Source: Jaenimonas drosophilae | Taxonomy: Eukaryota; Euglenozoa; Kinetoplastea; Trypanosomatida; Trypanosomatidae | Reading direction: 5' to 3' | Length of the DNA stretch: 45,447 nucleotides | Assembly (NCBI GenBank): GCA_030849065.1 | Contig: JASAON010001515.1 | Location: 1-45,447 of the forward strand | In this document: piece by piece, positions 8,224 through 16,685 of the stretch | How the letters are laid out: every line of letters starts with the position of its first letter | Position numbering within the stretch: the first letter of the stretch is position 1 | Program-made: the position numbers and the translations under genes | Notes under the pieces: generated by a model | Told to the model about the DNA's origin: nothing | Database searches by the model: none | The model's input: only the letters and a program-made list of their open reading frames with translations

Positions 8224-10857
8224 ATGACCGTCGTTAAGCGTTCCAAGGGGGCCCTGAAGGATCCCAAGCCCACTGGTGTGTGCATGAACCGCAAAGATCT
8301 TCGGAGTGTTCGCGAGATCGCCCAGGACAACTCCGATGCAGAGTACATGTACTTCCGCGAAAATGAGCTCACCCAGTTCGATGCTGAGAACAAACTTGAA
8401 TACCTCCGTGTTCTCGATCTTTCCATCAACAACATTGGGGGATCCATCGATTTTCTCCCCCAGATGCCGTTTCTTCGTCATCTCTACATGACGGGAAACA
8501 AGATCGAGACGCTTGTCGGTGTCAGCAACATTACAGCTCTGGAGACTCTTTGTTTGAGCGACAACAGCATTACCAGCTTTGAGGGCCTGGAAAATCTTCG
8601 TAACCTCCGGGTTCTGTCTATCAACTTCAACAACATCAGCTCCTTTGAAAAGTACCCAACCCTTCCGAACCTCCACACCCTGAACCTCGTTGGGAACCCT
8701 ATTTGCAACGTTGAATCCTACCGAAGTATGGCGATCGCGATCAATAACCGTGATTTGGTTTCCATTGACGGTGTGCCAGTCCAGGAAGAGGAGCGGGCTG
8801 TCGTTGAGCACTACCAGGGAAAGATTGTCCACTGCATCCGCGAAGGATTCATTGTGGAGGGTGACAACCCGGAGCAGGCTGCGAACGAATTTCTCCTCAA
8901 GTTGGCTCGCCACGAGGAGAGCAAGCCTCTGCGTCTGTGCGCCATTCGCTTGGCGACGACGGAGGAGGGAAGCAATGTGCTGATGGAAGGAATTCCAGTT
9001 GCCCTTTCTCTTTGCATGCAGGACACCCGCCCGCAGGAGGAGCGCGTCTCGAACGTCTTCCAGTCTTCCTACCTCACCCCAGTTGAGTTTAAGGTTGCTG
9101 GTGACTCCACCGAAGTCTTTGTGGTCGGTTCTATGAACAACTGGACCGATCCCATTGAGTTGGAGCGCAGCGAGGAGAACGATGAGGTCTGCTTCCGCAC
9201 TACCCTCTACCTCCCTCCCGGTGATTACGAGTACCGCTACATTGTCGACGGTGAGGAGCGGGCCACTGACGAGCCTTGCATCGAATCCAAGTACAACCAA
9301 GGCCCCTGCAGCTTGTATCGCGTGGTTGCTGTGGAAAAGGTCGAGCCGGAGAAGGACACAATCCTTCATATCCGCTGGATGCGAACTGTCGCTCCCGGCG
9401 TCTTCCAGGTTATCGAAGACGAGAACTCTCTGTCCTACACCCCAATCACTTCCGACATCGGCTCTTGCTTGCGTGCGGAGGTGCTTGCCTACATTGATGG
9501 CCAGTTCTCATTCCTGTACTTCGATATCTCGTCGCCCATCGTTGCCGCTCCTCCCAGCTGCCCGCATCTGGAGATCAAGGGCAATGCTGTTGAAGGCTGT
9601 TTTCTCATGGCGGAGGCTGACTACGTTGGCGGAGTTGAGGGAAATTCTTCTCTCACCTGGTTCCGTGTTCATCCTGATGGCGAAGAGGTGGCAGTGGAAC
9701 TGCGTGACCCATGGGCGGGGTACAAGCTGACGCGTGAGGACATTGGCTCCCGCATCCGCGTCGAATTCACGCCCATGCGCAACGACTGGATCGCTGGAGA
9801 GCCCAAGTCTGTGGTTACGGAGCCCATCGCCGCTGGCCCCCCGGAGTGCGAGTCGATTAAGATCATTGGTAACCTCATCGAGGGAAGCCAGCTTTCCGTG
9901 GAGGTGGTGTACACTGGTGGCACCGAAGGAGAGAGCTACTACCAGTGGCTGCGTAAGGCAGACAACTCGTGGGATTACACTGCTATTGAGGGAGAGAATG
10001 GCACCAAGTACGTTCCTTCTCTGGACGATGTTGGCCGATGCCTTGCCGTGGAGTACACTCCAGTTAACAGCGAAGGAAAGGAGGGTGAGACCTGCCGCTG
10101 CGTGCTGGAGAACCCTATCATCCCGACAGCACCTGAGGTGCGCAACCTGACCATCACAGGTGTCCTCCAGGATGACCACGTTCTTTCTCTGGACTACGAG
10201 TACACTGGTGGACACGTGGGACAGCATATTATTCAGTGGTACCGCCGTGATGCCCACCGCCACCTCACAAAGATTGGCATGCTCAACACCAACTTTCTCA
10301 CTGTCACCGAACACGAAATTGGGTGCTCAATTGAGGTTTCTCTCACCCCAGTGCGTTCTGATGGCGAGAAGGGTAAGCCCGTCCATGCAAAGGCTGAAGG
10401 CATCGTCCAGCCATGCGACCCGGAGGTCGCGTCACTGAAGATTGTTGGTGATGCCGTTCTGGGTGGTGAGCTGTCCATTGAGGTCGAGTACAAGGGAGGA
10501 GAGGAGGGTGCATCAGTTGTGGAGTGGCTCGTGGAGGACCCAGAAACCCTTTCCTTCAGTGTGGTGTCCCGCGGCCTTCGCAGCTACACCATCCGCGAGG
10601 ATGATTTGGGCAAGAAGCTGCAGGTCACGTACATCCCAGTAAGGAAGGATGGCACTCAGGGTGAGGCTGCCAGCCAGGTGATTGAAGTGGCACTTCCCAC
10701 CCCTGTTGAGGAGCACCAGGATCCTAATGCCGACCTCCAGGAGGAGGTTGAGCAGGAGGCCCCTGCGGAGCCTGCTGCTGAGGAAGCTGCTGCTGAGGAG
10801 CCTGCCCAGGAGGAGCCAGCCGCAGAGGAGGCTCCCCAGGAAGTCCCTGTCGCATAA
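8224..10857 (+). CDS. AIR9: AIR9-like cytoskeletal protein: LRR, AMPK-type CBM and A9 repeats
   Basis: This 877-residue protein starts with SDS22-type leucine-rich repeats (residues about 30-180; motifs such as LRVLDLSINNI and LHTLNLVGNPIC). Next is a glycogen-binding-like E-set domain resembling the AMPK beta CBM (about 282-345; VFVVGSMNNWTDPIEL and PPGDYEYRYIVDGEE). At least four A9-type Ig-like repeats follow (about 440-840). Each opens with P..CxxLxIxG, carries YxGG..G and W(F/L/Y)R, and ends D(I/V/L)G..(I/L).V.(Y/F)TP.R. The tail is an Ala/Glu/Pro-rich acidic repeat region (840-877). LRR plus A9 repeats define AIR9, a microtubule-associated protein. In trypanosomes AIR9-like protein sits on the subpellicular cytoskeleton. 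Codon choice looks strongly biased to G/C-ending codons compared with neighbours, suggesting high expression. Confidence 0.86.
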   Translation: MTVVKRSKGALKDPKPTGVCMNRKDLRSVREIAQDNSDAEYMYFRENELTQFDAENKLEYLRVLDLSINNIGGSIDFLPQMPFLRHLYMTGNKIETLVGVSNITALETLCLSDNSITSFEGLENLRNLRVLSINFNNISSFEKYPTLPNLHTLNLVGNPICNVESYRSMAIAINNRDLVSIDGVPVQEEERAVVEHYQGKIVHCIREGFIVEGDNPEQAANEFLLKLARHEESKPLRLCAIRLATTEEGSNVLMEGIPVALSLCMQDTRPQEERVSNVFQSSYLTPVEFKVAGDSTEVFVVGSMNNWTDPIELERSEENDEVCFRTTLYLPPGDYEYRYIVDGEERATDEPCIESKYNQGPCSLYRVVAVEKVEPEKDTILHIRWMRTVAPGVFQVIEDENSLSYTPITSDIGSCLRAEVLAYIDGQFSFLYFDISSPIVAAPPSCPHLEIKGNAVEGCFLMAEADYVGGVEGNSSLTWFRVHPDGEEVAVELRDPWAGYKLTREDIGSRIRVEFTPMRNDWIAGEPKSVVTEPIAAGPPECESIKIIGNLIEGSQLSVEVVYTGGTEGESYYQWLRKADNSWDYTAIEGENGTKYVPSLDDVGRCLAVEYTPVNSEGKEGETCRCVLENPIIPTAPEVRNLTITGVLQDDHVLSLDYEYTGGHVGQHIIQWYRRDAHRHLTKIGMLNTNFLTVTEHEIGCSIEVSLTPVRSDGEKGKPVHAKAEGIVQPCDPEVASLKIVGDAVLGGELSIEVEYKGGEEGASVVEWLVEDPETLSFSVVSRGLRSYTIREDDLGKKLQVTYIPVRKDGTQGEAASQVIEVALPTPVEEHQDPNADLQEEVEQEAPAEPAAEEAAAEEPAQEEPAAEEAPQEVPVA

Positions 10858-11357
10858 GCTTGAAGGCTAGTTTTTTTTTCTTTCAAATGTTTTCTTCTCA
10901 GCATCGAGCACCACAAGCTGAGGACAACAGTAGAAGTATGGGGAGAAGTGTGATATATATATCATATCGAGACACTTGTTTTATTTGGTTGGTCAAAGTT
11001 CTGTACCTGAGAAAGTGTAATCGTGTTCACCCCGTTTGATTACGTTTTTATTTTCCACAAAGTGTGCTGCGCATTCCCAGTGTCCCTAGGACACGGGCTT
11101 GCGTACACAGCGCACAGCTCTCAATCCGGTGACAAAATGGTGAGGTCATGAGAAATGAGCGGCATTGACAAGCGCGTGGCATCTTCAACCCCTGAGAGGC
11201 TGAGACAAGGTTCGTGGCATCCGTATTTTCTGACTGTCCTCTTCGGAGGTTTATGAACTCTATATAAAAATGACATTCCACACTCTCTAATATGCATTAT
11301 GAAAAAGAATTAGGAAATACCATGTCTTAGCACTATTTCCAAGACTATTTCCTGAAA
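10858..11357. other. Spacer with an early acceptor-like tract and a 33-codon ORF
   Basis: This 500-base spacer contains a strong pyrimidine tract ending at 10901, only 44 bases after the AIR9 stop, then a 33-codon ORF from 10938 to 11039 (starting MGRSVIYISY) of unknown meaning. A short AT-alternating stretch lies at 10952-10962. No known RNA gene is visible. Confidence 0.5.
10870..10901 (+). promoter_or_regulatory. Strong acceptor-like tract far from the next gene
   Basis: The sequence is a T9 run, more pyrimidines and TTTTCTTCTCAG ending at 10901. It is 457 bases before the next confident ATG (11358). It may give that gene a long 5'UTR or start a separate short transcript. Confidence 0.55.
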
Positions 11358-13220
11358 ATGTCAGCAACAACGCGGGTACTACTGCGTCTGACTACGACAC
11401 AGACGCCGCGTCATCGTGTGAACACTCCTAAGCATGTCTTGACTGTGCGTGATTCACTTGTTCAGGATTTGAGCAACGAGGTGTTTTCTTCGGGAAACGT
11501 GCACCTAAAGAACGTCGAGATGTTATCATCTTTACCGGAGGGACTTCATTCTTTTCCTGAAGTCTGCTTTATTGGAAAGCCAAACGTTGGAAAGTCATCA
11601 TTAATTTCCTGCTTACTCCGAAATCGACGGCTAGGCAGATCCGGCAGCATTCCAGGTACGACTCGACTTCTTCAATTCTTTAATGTTGGAGACGCATTAC
11701 TGCTCGTTGATACTCCCGGCTATGGAGGTTGGAGCAGACGAAAGGTTGACCATCGCCCAGCGGAGAGAGCCAACGCATTTTCCATCCTGTTTCGCTACCT
11801 CGCTCTTCGGAAGTCAAGCAATCTCAAGAGGGTTTATTGGCTTCTGGAGGCATCGGCAACAACACCTGTCTCCATACAGGAACGAGACAGCGATATCCTA
11901 AGTTTCCTGCAACGGGAGGAGATACCGTTTTCCATTCTTCTAACCAAGATCGACCGTCATTGGCGACGAAGTCGCGAAATTGGTATGCTTGGTAATCACG
12001 AGTATTGCCCTAAAGAAGGTATTCAGAGAAACATTCGCGAAATACATGACTTCTTCGGGACGGACCATATTCCAATTCTTGGGGTAAGCGCGAATCGTAT
12101 GCAGCCCAACCGGTGCATGCACATTGATCTTTTGCAGCATGATATAGTGCACTACTGCACCAAAGATTTGCACAACGAAGAGTTGACTCTCAAAGGATTA
12201 AAGAATCTGAGTTATGCTCCGCCTCATGCTGAGATAATGGACAGCGTTCAGCATCGATACCCAATCGAGTCTTTTGTAGTGCCAGATGATAACAACCAAT
12301 CACTTCAGTCACTGGTGCGGAGGCATGAGGAATTAAAGGGACGCTATCTAGGTCCCTGCACTCAGTTCAGCGGCAAGGAGTTAAGTGAGCTGTTTATGGA
12401 GAGAAAATCGGGACTCACGGTAGATGCTGAGGCTGAGCCGGATATTTCCAGATCTCATGCGCTGCTCGGCTCTCCGAGTACATCGCCACCTGAAGCAGAA
12501 CGCTGGACCTCTTGGGAGGAGACCCGTGAAGAGTTACCTACACAGCATCTGTCGGAAGAGTGTATCTCTCTTGATAGAACGACATCATCTCCACCAAATA
12601 GCTTAGATGTGGTGGAGCAACAACCGTTTGATGAGAGCGCCACTCATGAGCAGACTGCAAGTGTTTCGCTACCCTTCTCTCTAGATAAGGATGCCTACGC
12701 AGTGCGAGCCATTAATGGTGTAGCAATTCCTCGAAGTATGATTCCACCCTCCGTTGAGAATCTAGCGGAAAGGAAGGAGGATGAGCTCTCTTCGTTCGCT
12801 GCAAAATCTGGAGTGGGGGCCTATGAGGAGCTACTCATGACCGAGAATACAGCAGGTGTTTTCACTGAGTATTCTAAATCGGCACTGCTATCCGAGGATG
12901 ATTTGGCGTCAGTTCAGCGGGCACAAACGAAATCGGCCCGGCGTCGACGAAACGAGCAACTTCTGAAGAAATATATTGACAAAGAGAGAAAGGAGCGATC
13001 AATTTACATGCATGCAGAAGGGTACATGTGTCCTTGGCTCGCGGGTGCTGGACAGACGCGCAGGGCTGTGATGGGGATGTCATCCGACCTCACACAGCAA
13101 TCGTCCACAGGAGTGCTGAAAGGTCTCAAGAGCAAGGGTTTTGGCGGCAAAAGTTACTCATCTCGAACTCTCAAAAACAGAGGTCGAGCCACAAAGAAAA
13201 CTGGATCATGGGCGGCGTAG
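11358..13220 (+). CDS. EngB/YihA-type GTPase, probably mitochondrial ribosome assembly
   Basis: This 620-residue protein has an EngB-type GTPase domain in residues about 55-275: G1 GKPNVGKSS at 73-81, G2 region GSIPGTTR, G3 DTPGYG at 118-123, G4 TKID at 196-199, and a G5-like GVSANR. EngB GTPases assist assembly of the large subunit of bacterial-type ribosomes. A eukaryotic nuclear copy is expected to act in the mitochondrion, and the N-terminus (MSATTRVLLRLTTTQTPRHR) is basic, hydroxylated and free of acidic residues, like a presequence. The remaining 345 residues form an unusual C-terminal extension, polar with basic stretches near residues 518-550 and at the very end. Bacterial EngB is only about 200 residues. 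A two-codon upstream ORF occurs at 11320. Confidence 0.85.
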   Translation: MSATTRVLLRLTTTQTPRHRVNTPKHVLTVRDSLVQDLSNEVFSSGNVHLKNVEMLSSLPEGLHSFPEVCFIGKPNVGKSSLISCLLRNRRLGRSGSIPGTTRLLQFFNVGDALLLVDTPGYGGWSRRKVDHRPAERANAFSILFRYLALRKSSNLKRVYWLLEASATTPVSIQERDSDILSFLQREEIPFSILLTKIDRHWRRSREIGMLGNHEYCPKEGIQRNIREIHDFFGTDHIPILGVSANRMQPNRCMHIDLLQHDIVHYCTKDLHNEELTLKGLKNLSYAPPHAEIMDSVQHRYPIESFVVPDDNNQSLQSLVRRHEELKGRYLGPCTQFSGKELSELFMERKSGLTVDAEAEPDISRSHALLGSPSTSPPEAERWTSWEETREELPTQHLSEECISLDRTTSSPPNSLDVVEQQPFDESATHEQTASVSLPFSLDKDAYAVRAINGVAIPRSMIPPSVENLAERKEDELSSFAAKSGVGAYEELLMTENTAGVFTEYSKSALLSEDDLASVQRAQTKSARRRRNEQLLKKYIDKERKERSIYMHAEGYMCPWLAGAGQTRRAVMGMSSDLTQQSSTGVLKGLKSKGFGGKSYSSRTLKNRGRATKKTGSWAA

Positions 13221-13435
13221 GCGTTTTCATGTTGCAAATCGGTGAGCATTTTTGATTTCATCTTCACATCACTAATCTATGTGTGCACTACCAAATATGC
13301 TAATACCAAATGGAAATCAGAAGGTGTGATGCCATCGCATACTCATTGATGAATCTGAACTCGACAAAGAGATAAAACAACGCTTTCCCCCTTCTCTATG
13401 AACTTAATATAGGCAGTTAGCAAGCACCCAAGATC

Positions 13436-14353
13436 ATGTCGTCTTCTGATGTCTTTGAGCTGAAAGGAAACACTGCCCTCTATGAGGTGCTTGGTGTTCC
13501 AAAGGAATCTTCCGAAAAAGATATTCGACGTGCATACTACAAGCTGGCTGTTTTGTACCACCCCGATAAAAACCCCAATGGTGAAGAAATCTTTAAAGAA
13601 ATCTGTTTTGCGTATAACATTTTGTCCGACCCGGAGCAACGATCCATGTATGATAGACAGACGCTCCGTAACAACTTGCAGGGACGGGCAAAGGAATATG
13701 ATCCCATGATGGACCCCAATGTCGAGCTTAGCCCCGAGGACTTGAGGAAATTTGTAGAGAAGGTCCGCGAAGCACAACGGTCAAAGCAGAAAAACAGTAG
13801 TGACTTCGAGCGTCGCCGTGAAGAAGAAATGCAGCGGCGTGCTGAGTGGGATGCCAAGCACCCTGGCTTTAAAGAGGAATACGAGCGGAGACGTGATCTT
13901 CGTCGCCAGGGTCGCAGCTCTAGTAGTACCAATGCTGGTACAGACGAGAAGAACGCACTCGTTCCAGCACCAAAGTTTCGAACCAGCTACGAGCTTGTCG
14001 CAGACCTGCACAAAGAGGAAGAAAAGCGCCTACTGGGTATCCGCACCTCCGCCCCAGCTACGAAAGCTGTTTCCCTCCCTGCAATTAAGGCTGGTATGCT
14101 GCGACAGTATAGATCAGAGCATGACCCTTCGAAGACGACGACTGTTGTGAAGAAGAAGGAAACGACGAGCAATCTTGATTTTGTCCGAGAGCACGAGGAA
14201 GTCCCAAGTTACAGTACAACCATCGACGAACAAATGAGAAAATGTTCTAATTTTGATTACCTCAAGTTTGTAGAAAACGATATGGTGGATGGTGGGGTTA
14301 TGGATGGGGCCATTCTGGCGGATGCACTTGGCAACTATGACAGACACAACTAA
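13436..14353 (+). CDS. J-domain co-chaperone (class III DnaJ)
   Basis: This 305-residue protein has one J domain at residues about 14-75, with the HPD motif at 42-44 ([13 protein letters not shown]) and the helix IV segment DPEQRSMYD. The family stimulates Hsp70 ATPase activity through HPD. There is no Gly/Phe region and no CxxCxGxG zinc repeat, so it is class III. The middle (about 105-165) is highly charged, rich in Arg and Glu, and likely helical or coiled. The C-terminal half is unassigned. No transmembrane segment or clear targeting signal is visible, so it is probably cytosolic or nuclear. The start is the first ATG after acceptor-like AGs at 13410-13420 downstream of a CTTTCCCCCTTCTCT tract. 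Confidence 0.85.
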   Translation: MSSSDVFELKGNTALYEVLGVPKESSEKDIRRAYYKLAVLYHPDKNPNGEEIFKEICFAYNILSDPEQRSMYDRQTLRNNLQGRAKEYDPMMDPNVELSPEDLRKFVEKVREAQRSKQKNSSDFERRREEEMQRRAEWDAKHPGFKEEYERRRDLRRQGRSSSSTNAGTDEKNALVPAPKFRTSYELVADLHKEEEKRLLGIRTSAPATKAVSLPAIKAGMLRQYRSEHDPSKTTTVVKKKETTSNLDFVREHEEVPSYSTTIDEQMRKCSNFDYLKFVENDMVDGGVMDGAILADALGNYDRHN

Positions 14354-14404
14354 AACTTGGATGGGATGGTGTGCTCGTCAACAATCCTGACTTTGTGTGA
14401 TTAA

Positions 14405-14429
14405 TGGTATTCTTTCCTCTCCCTTGCAG
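14405..14429 (+). promoter_or_regulatory. Orphan strong acceptor-like tract
   Basis: TATTCTTTCCTCTCCCTTGCAG ends at 14429. The next confident ATG is at 14950, which has its own acceptor at 14930. The first ATG downstream (14470) opens a 40-codon ORF. Confidence 0.55.
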
Positions 14430-14903
14430 GAGCACGCGTACCATTTCGTCTGCTGAGGATAGACGCCCCATGTCTCTCTCAGCTTCAAGACACATTGTGG
14501 AACTGGTACCGATAACCGCAGCTTACCCTTCCCCGTTTCGTGCCAATACCAAGCAAAAAAAAAACAACAGATTGGCCTTATGCTTTTTTTGAGGAATCTT
14601 TCAACTATCCAGAGCCTTATCAGAAACTGCAATGATGTATGTGGGGTTGTTCACTTCTTGTTGTTTTTCGGTTCTTCCGAGACTAAGGTCAATTGTGCAA
14701 CTGAGCAGGAATTGATGACCGACCCACTGTATATGAAAAACCATTTGGACCTCATCGGATCCTTGGCACAATGGCTACTGCTCTGAGTTACCTTGGCATC
14801 GTAGTGCTCAATACGCACGGAATTATGTTGTTCTCCTCATCACTTTCTGCATCAATAGGTTTACTAGTTCAGTGGTATTTACCAGCAAGCCCATTGTGGG
14901 ATC

Positions 14904-14930
14904 TGCCCTTTCTAGTTTTTGCTCTCTTAG
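14904..14930 (+). promoter_or_regulatory. Trans-splice acceptor for PP4
   Basis: TGCCCTTTCTAGTTTTTGCTCTCTTAG ends at 14930, 19 bases before the ATG at 14950. It shows that upstream in-frame codons from 14872 are not translated. Confidence 0.72.
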
Positions 14931-14949
14931 AACTTGGAACTCCCATAAT

Positions 14950-15858
14950 ATGATCGACCAGTGCTTGGAGTCACTCAGCAAATGCCAACCAATCAAGGAG
15001 TCTGCCGTGAAGGAGCTATGTAGCTGTGCGAAGAGTATTCTGAATGAGGAAGGGAATGTCTATCAGATTGGTGCGCCGTGCACCATCGTTGGAGACATCC
15101 ACGGCCAGTTCTTTGATTTGGTTGAATTATTTCGTGTGGGCGGCGAGGTTCCTGACACAAACTACGTCTTCATGGGTGACTACGTGGACCGCGGATTTCA
15201 CAGCGTGGAAACGTTTTTGCTTCTTCTCGCGCTGAAGATCAAACACAAGGATCGCGTGGCACTCGTCCGAGGAAACCATGAGTCTCGTCAGATTACTCAG
15301 GTGTACGGCTTTTATGACGAATGCCTACGTAAGTATGGTGGCGTAAATGTTTGGCGCTACTGCACAGATGTATTTGATCTTTTACCCCTTGCTAGTGTGG
15401 TTGAGGAGAAGATCTTTTGTGTGCACGCTGGCTTGTCGCCTGCAATCCATACAATTGAGCAAATGAGAGCTCTAGAGCGCCGTTGTGAGGTGCCTCATGA
15501 AGGCGCAATGTGTGATTTACTGTGGTCTGACCCGGAGGATATAGATGGATGGGGTCTATCCCCACGAGGGGCGGGATATTTATACGGCGGAGACGTGGTA
15601 AGCCAGTTCAACGCAAAAAATAAGCTAGAGCTCACATGCCGTTCACACCAACTGGTGATGGAGGGGTATCGTGCGATGTTTAACGACACCTTGGTGACAG
15701 TATGGTCAGCGCCGAACTACTGCTACCGATGTGGCAATGTAGCATCAATCTTGGAGCTGGATGAGCACCTGAACAAGAACTTTAAGATCTTCGAAGCTGC
15801 CCCCGAGGATGCTCGTGAAAACTCTCAAAAGACAGCACTGCCTGACTATTTCTTGTAG
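14950..15858 (+). CDS. PP4C: Serine/threonine protein phosphatase 4 catalytic subunit
   Basis: This 302-residue protein covers the whole PPP fold. The metal-binding motifs are GDIHGQ, GDYVDRG and GNHE, followed by [18 protein letters not shown] and [11 protein letters not shown]. The N-terminus ([20 protein letters not shown]) and the segment FEAAPEDAR near the end match PP4 better than PP2A or PP6. It ends in DYFL, the tail that is carboxymethylated in PP2A-like enzymes and used for holoenzyme assembly. Length matches PP4c (about 307). PP4 acts mainly in the nucleus on DNA-damage and cell-cycle substrates through regulatory subunits. I chose the ATG at 14950, just after the acceptor at 14930. 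All catalytic motifs look intact. Confidence 0.92.
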   Translation: MIDQCLESLSKCQPIKESAVKELCSCAKSILNEEGNVYQIGAPCTIVGDIHGQFFDLVELFRVGGEVPDTNYVFMGDYVDRGFHSVETFLLLLALKIKHKDRVALVRGNHESRQITQVYGFYDECLRKYGGVNVWRYCTDVFDLLPLASVVEEKIFCVHAGLSPAIHTIEQMRALERRCEVPHEGAMCDLLWSDPEDIDGWGLSPRGAGYLYGGDVVSQFNAKNKLELTCRSHQLVMEGYRAMFNDTLVTVWSAPNYCYRCGNVASILELDEHLNKNFKIFEAAPEDARENSQKTALPDYFL

Positions 15859-16092
15859 GCTCGTTGGACGTGGCCATCTTCTCATCTTCCTTTCCAATGA
15901 CTGCGACACCGAACAACAGGCCCCCGAATCTCGGCCCGCCTCCTTGTTTCCCGGTGCATTGACCTATACTTGAGTTGTGATGGGGAGGTGAGTATCCGTC
16001 TTCGATTTGATGGACACCATATGGGATGGGTGGTACTCAGTAAAGGATGAAGTTGGCAGTGGATGGATGTACCGCGAGACAATCAGTGTTCT

Positions 16093-16242
16093 ATGAGCGA
16101 GCCCTTGGTCTCTCACCTTGGTCAAACCATCGACAAGATAAAAAAGCAATATGATGCCGAGCGCATTAAGCCGTGCCCACCTGATCTCTGTGTTGTGCTG
16201 AGCCTTTTCCCCCTTGCTTCTCGCCATACCGGAATGCGCTGA
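16093..16242 (+). CDS. Possible 49-residue small protein or gene fragment
   Basis: The short ORF starts with ATG at 16093 and ends in TGA at 16242. Its predicted product begins MSEPLVSHLGQTIDKIKKQY and has an amphipathic helix-like first half and a hydrophobic stretch (LCVVLSLFPLA). The start overlaps the stop of the 28-codon ORF 16010-16096 in an ATGA arrangement. No acceptor tract lies directly before it. I do not recognise a family. Confidence 0.2.
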   Translation: MSEPLVSHLGQTIDKIKKQYDAERIKPCPPDLCVVLSLFPLASRHTGMR

Positions 16243-16398
16243 GAGAGCTAATGGGTTCTTGGTGAAGATTATTCGCGCGGATCATATTTGTGCACTGTCA
16301 GCCACCCCCGACATCTGATGCGAGTTGGCTACCTCCTTCTCCTTGGAGCGCTGGAAAAGTCTCACCCTGAAGGGTTCTTCTGCACTTTCACGGATGCA

Positions 16399-16416
16399 TT
16401 TTTGTTTTTGTTGTAG
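16399..16416 (+). promoter_or_regulatory. Orphan acceptor-like tract directly before a 19-codon ORF
   Basis: ATTTTTGTTTTTGTTGTAG ends at 16416. An ATG follows at 16419 but closes after 19 codons (TAA ends at 16478). It is 267 bases before the Roc-COR start. Confidence 0.5.
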
Positions 16417-16685
16417 AAATGGCTGCAATCCGGAGTTGGTGCCCGAAAGGAGACCGCTTCGAACCTCCCCATTTCTAATCTTTAATAGTACTCCATTGAA
16501 GTGGCCATATATACCAACCATGTGTATTGCGGAATCCCCTTGAACCCGTTCATTGTCTGCCTTGGGAGTGCCCAATACAGCAGGCCCAACTTGTGTCGAT
16601 GGGATAACTTTTTCTCAGTGTTATTTGCCATGATGCTTCTGCGTTTCTCACTTTCTTGTGGCTTTGCTTGAAAGAACTGATTTCC

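Larger units (their letters stand above)
14354..14949. other. Spacer with orphan acceptor and short ORFs, no recognised gene
   Basis: This spacer of about 600 bases holds a strong acceptor-like tract ending at 14429 and then a 40-codon ORF (14470-14592, starting MSLSASRHIV). A 60-codon hydrophobic ORF at 14771-14953 overlaps the PP4 acceptor and start, and is probably not real. A10 occurs at about 14556-14565. Nothing here resembles a known gene. Confidence 0.5.
15859..16685. other. Long spacer with possible broken small gene and orphan acceptor
   Basis: This 827-base spacer has no long ORF. Coding-like pieces occur in successive + frames: 15901-16050 (no ATG start), 16010-16096 (28 codons, ATG start) and 16093-16242 (49 codons, ATG start overlapping the previous stop). 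They may be remnants of one frameshifted gene. A strong acceptor-like tract ends at 16416, followed within three bases by an ATG opening a 19-codon ORF (16419-16478). None is similar to a family I know. Confidence 0.45.

Noticed and set aside
8200..9369. 389-codon ORF on the - strand within AIR9
   Set aside because: The G/C-ending codon bias of AIR9 leaves the antisense frame open; the + strand frame has LRR and A9 repeats.
14771..14953. 60-codon hydrophobic ORF before PP4
   Set aside because: It spans the clear PP4 splice acceptor and overlaps the PP4 ATG, so no mature mRNA would contain it whole.
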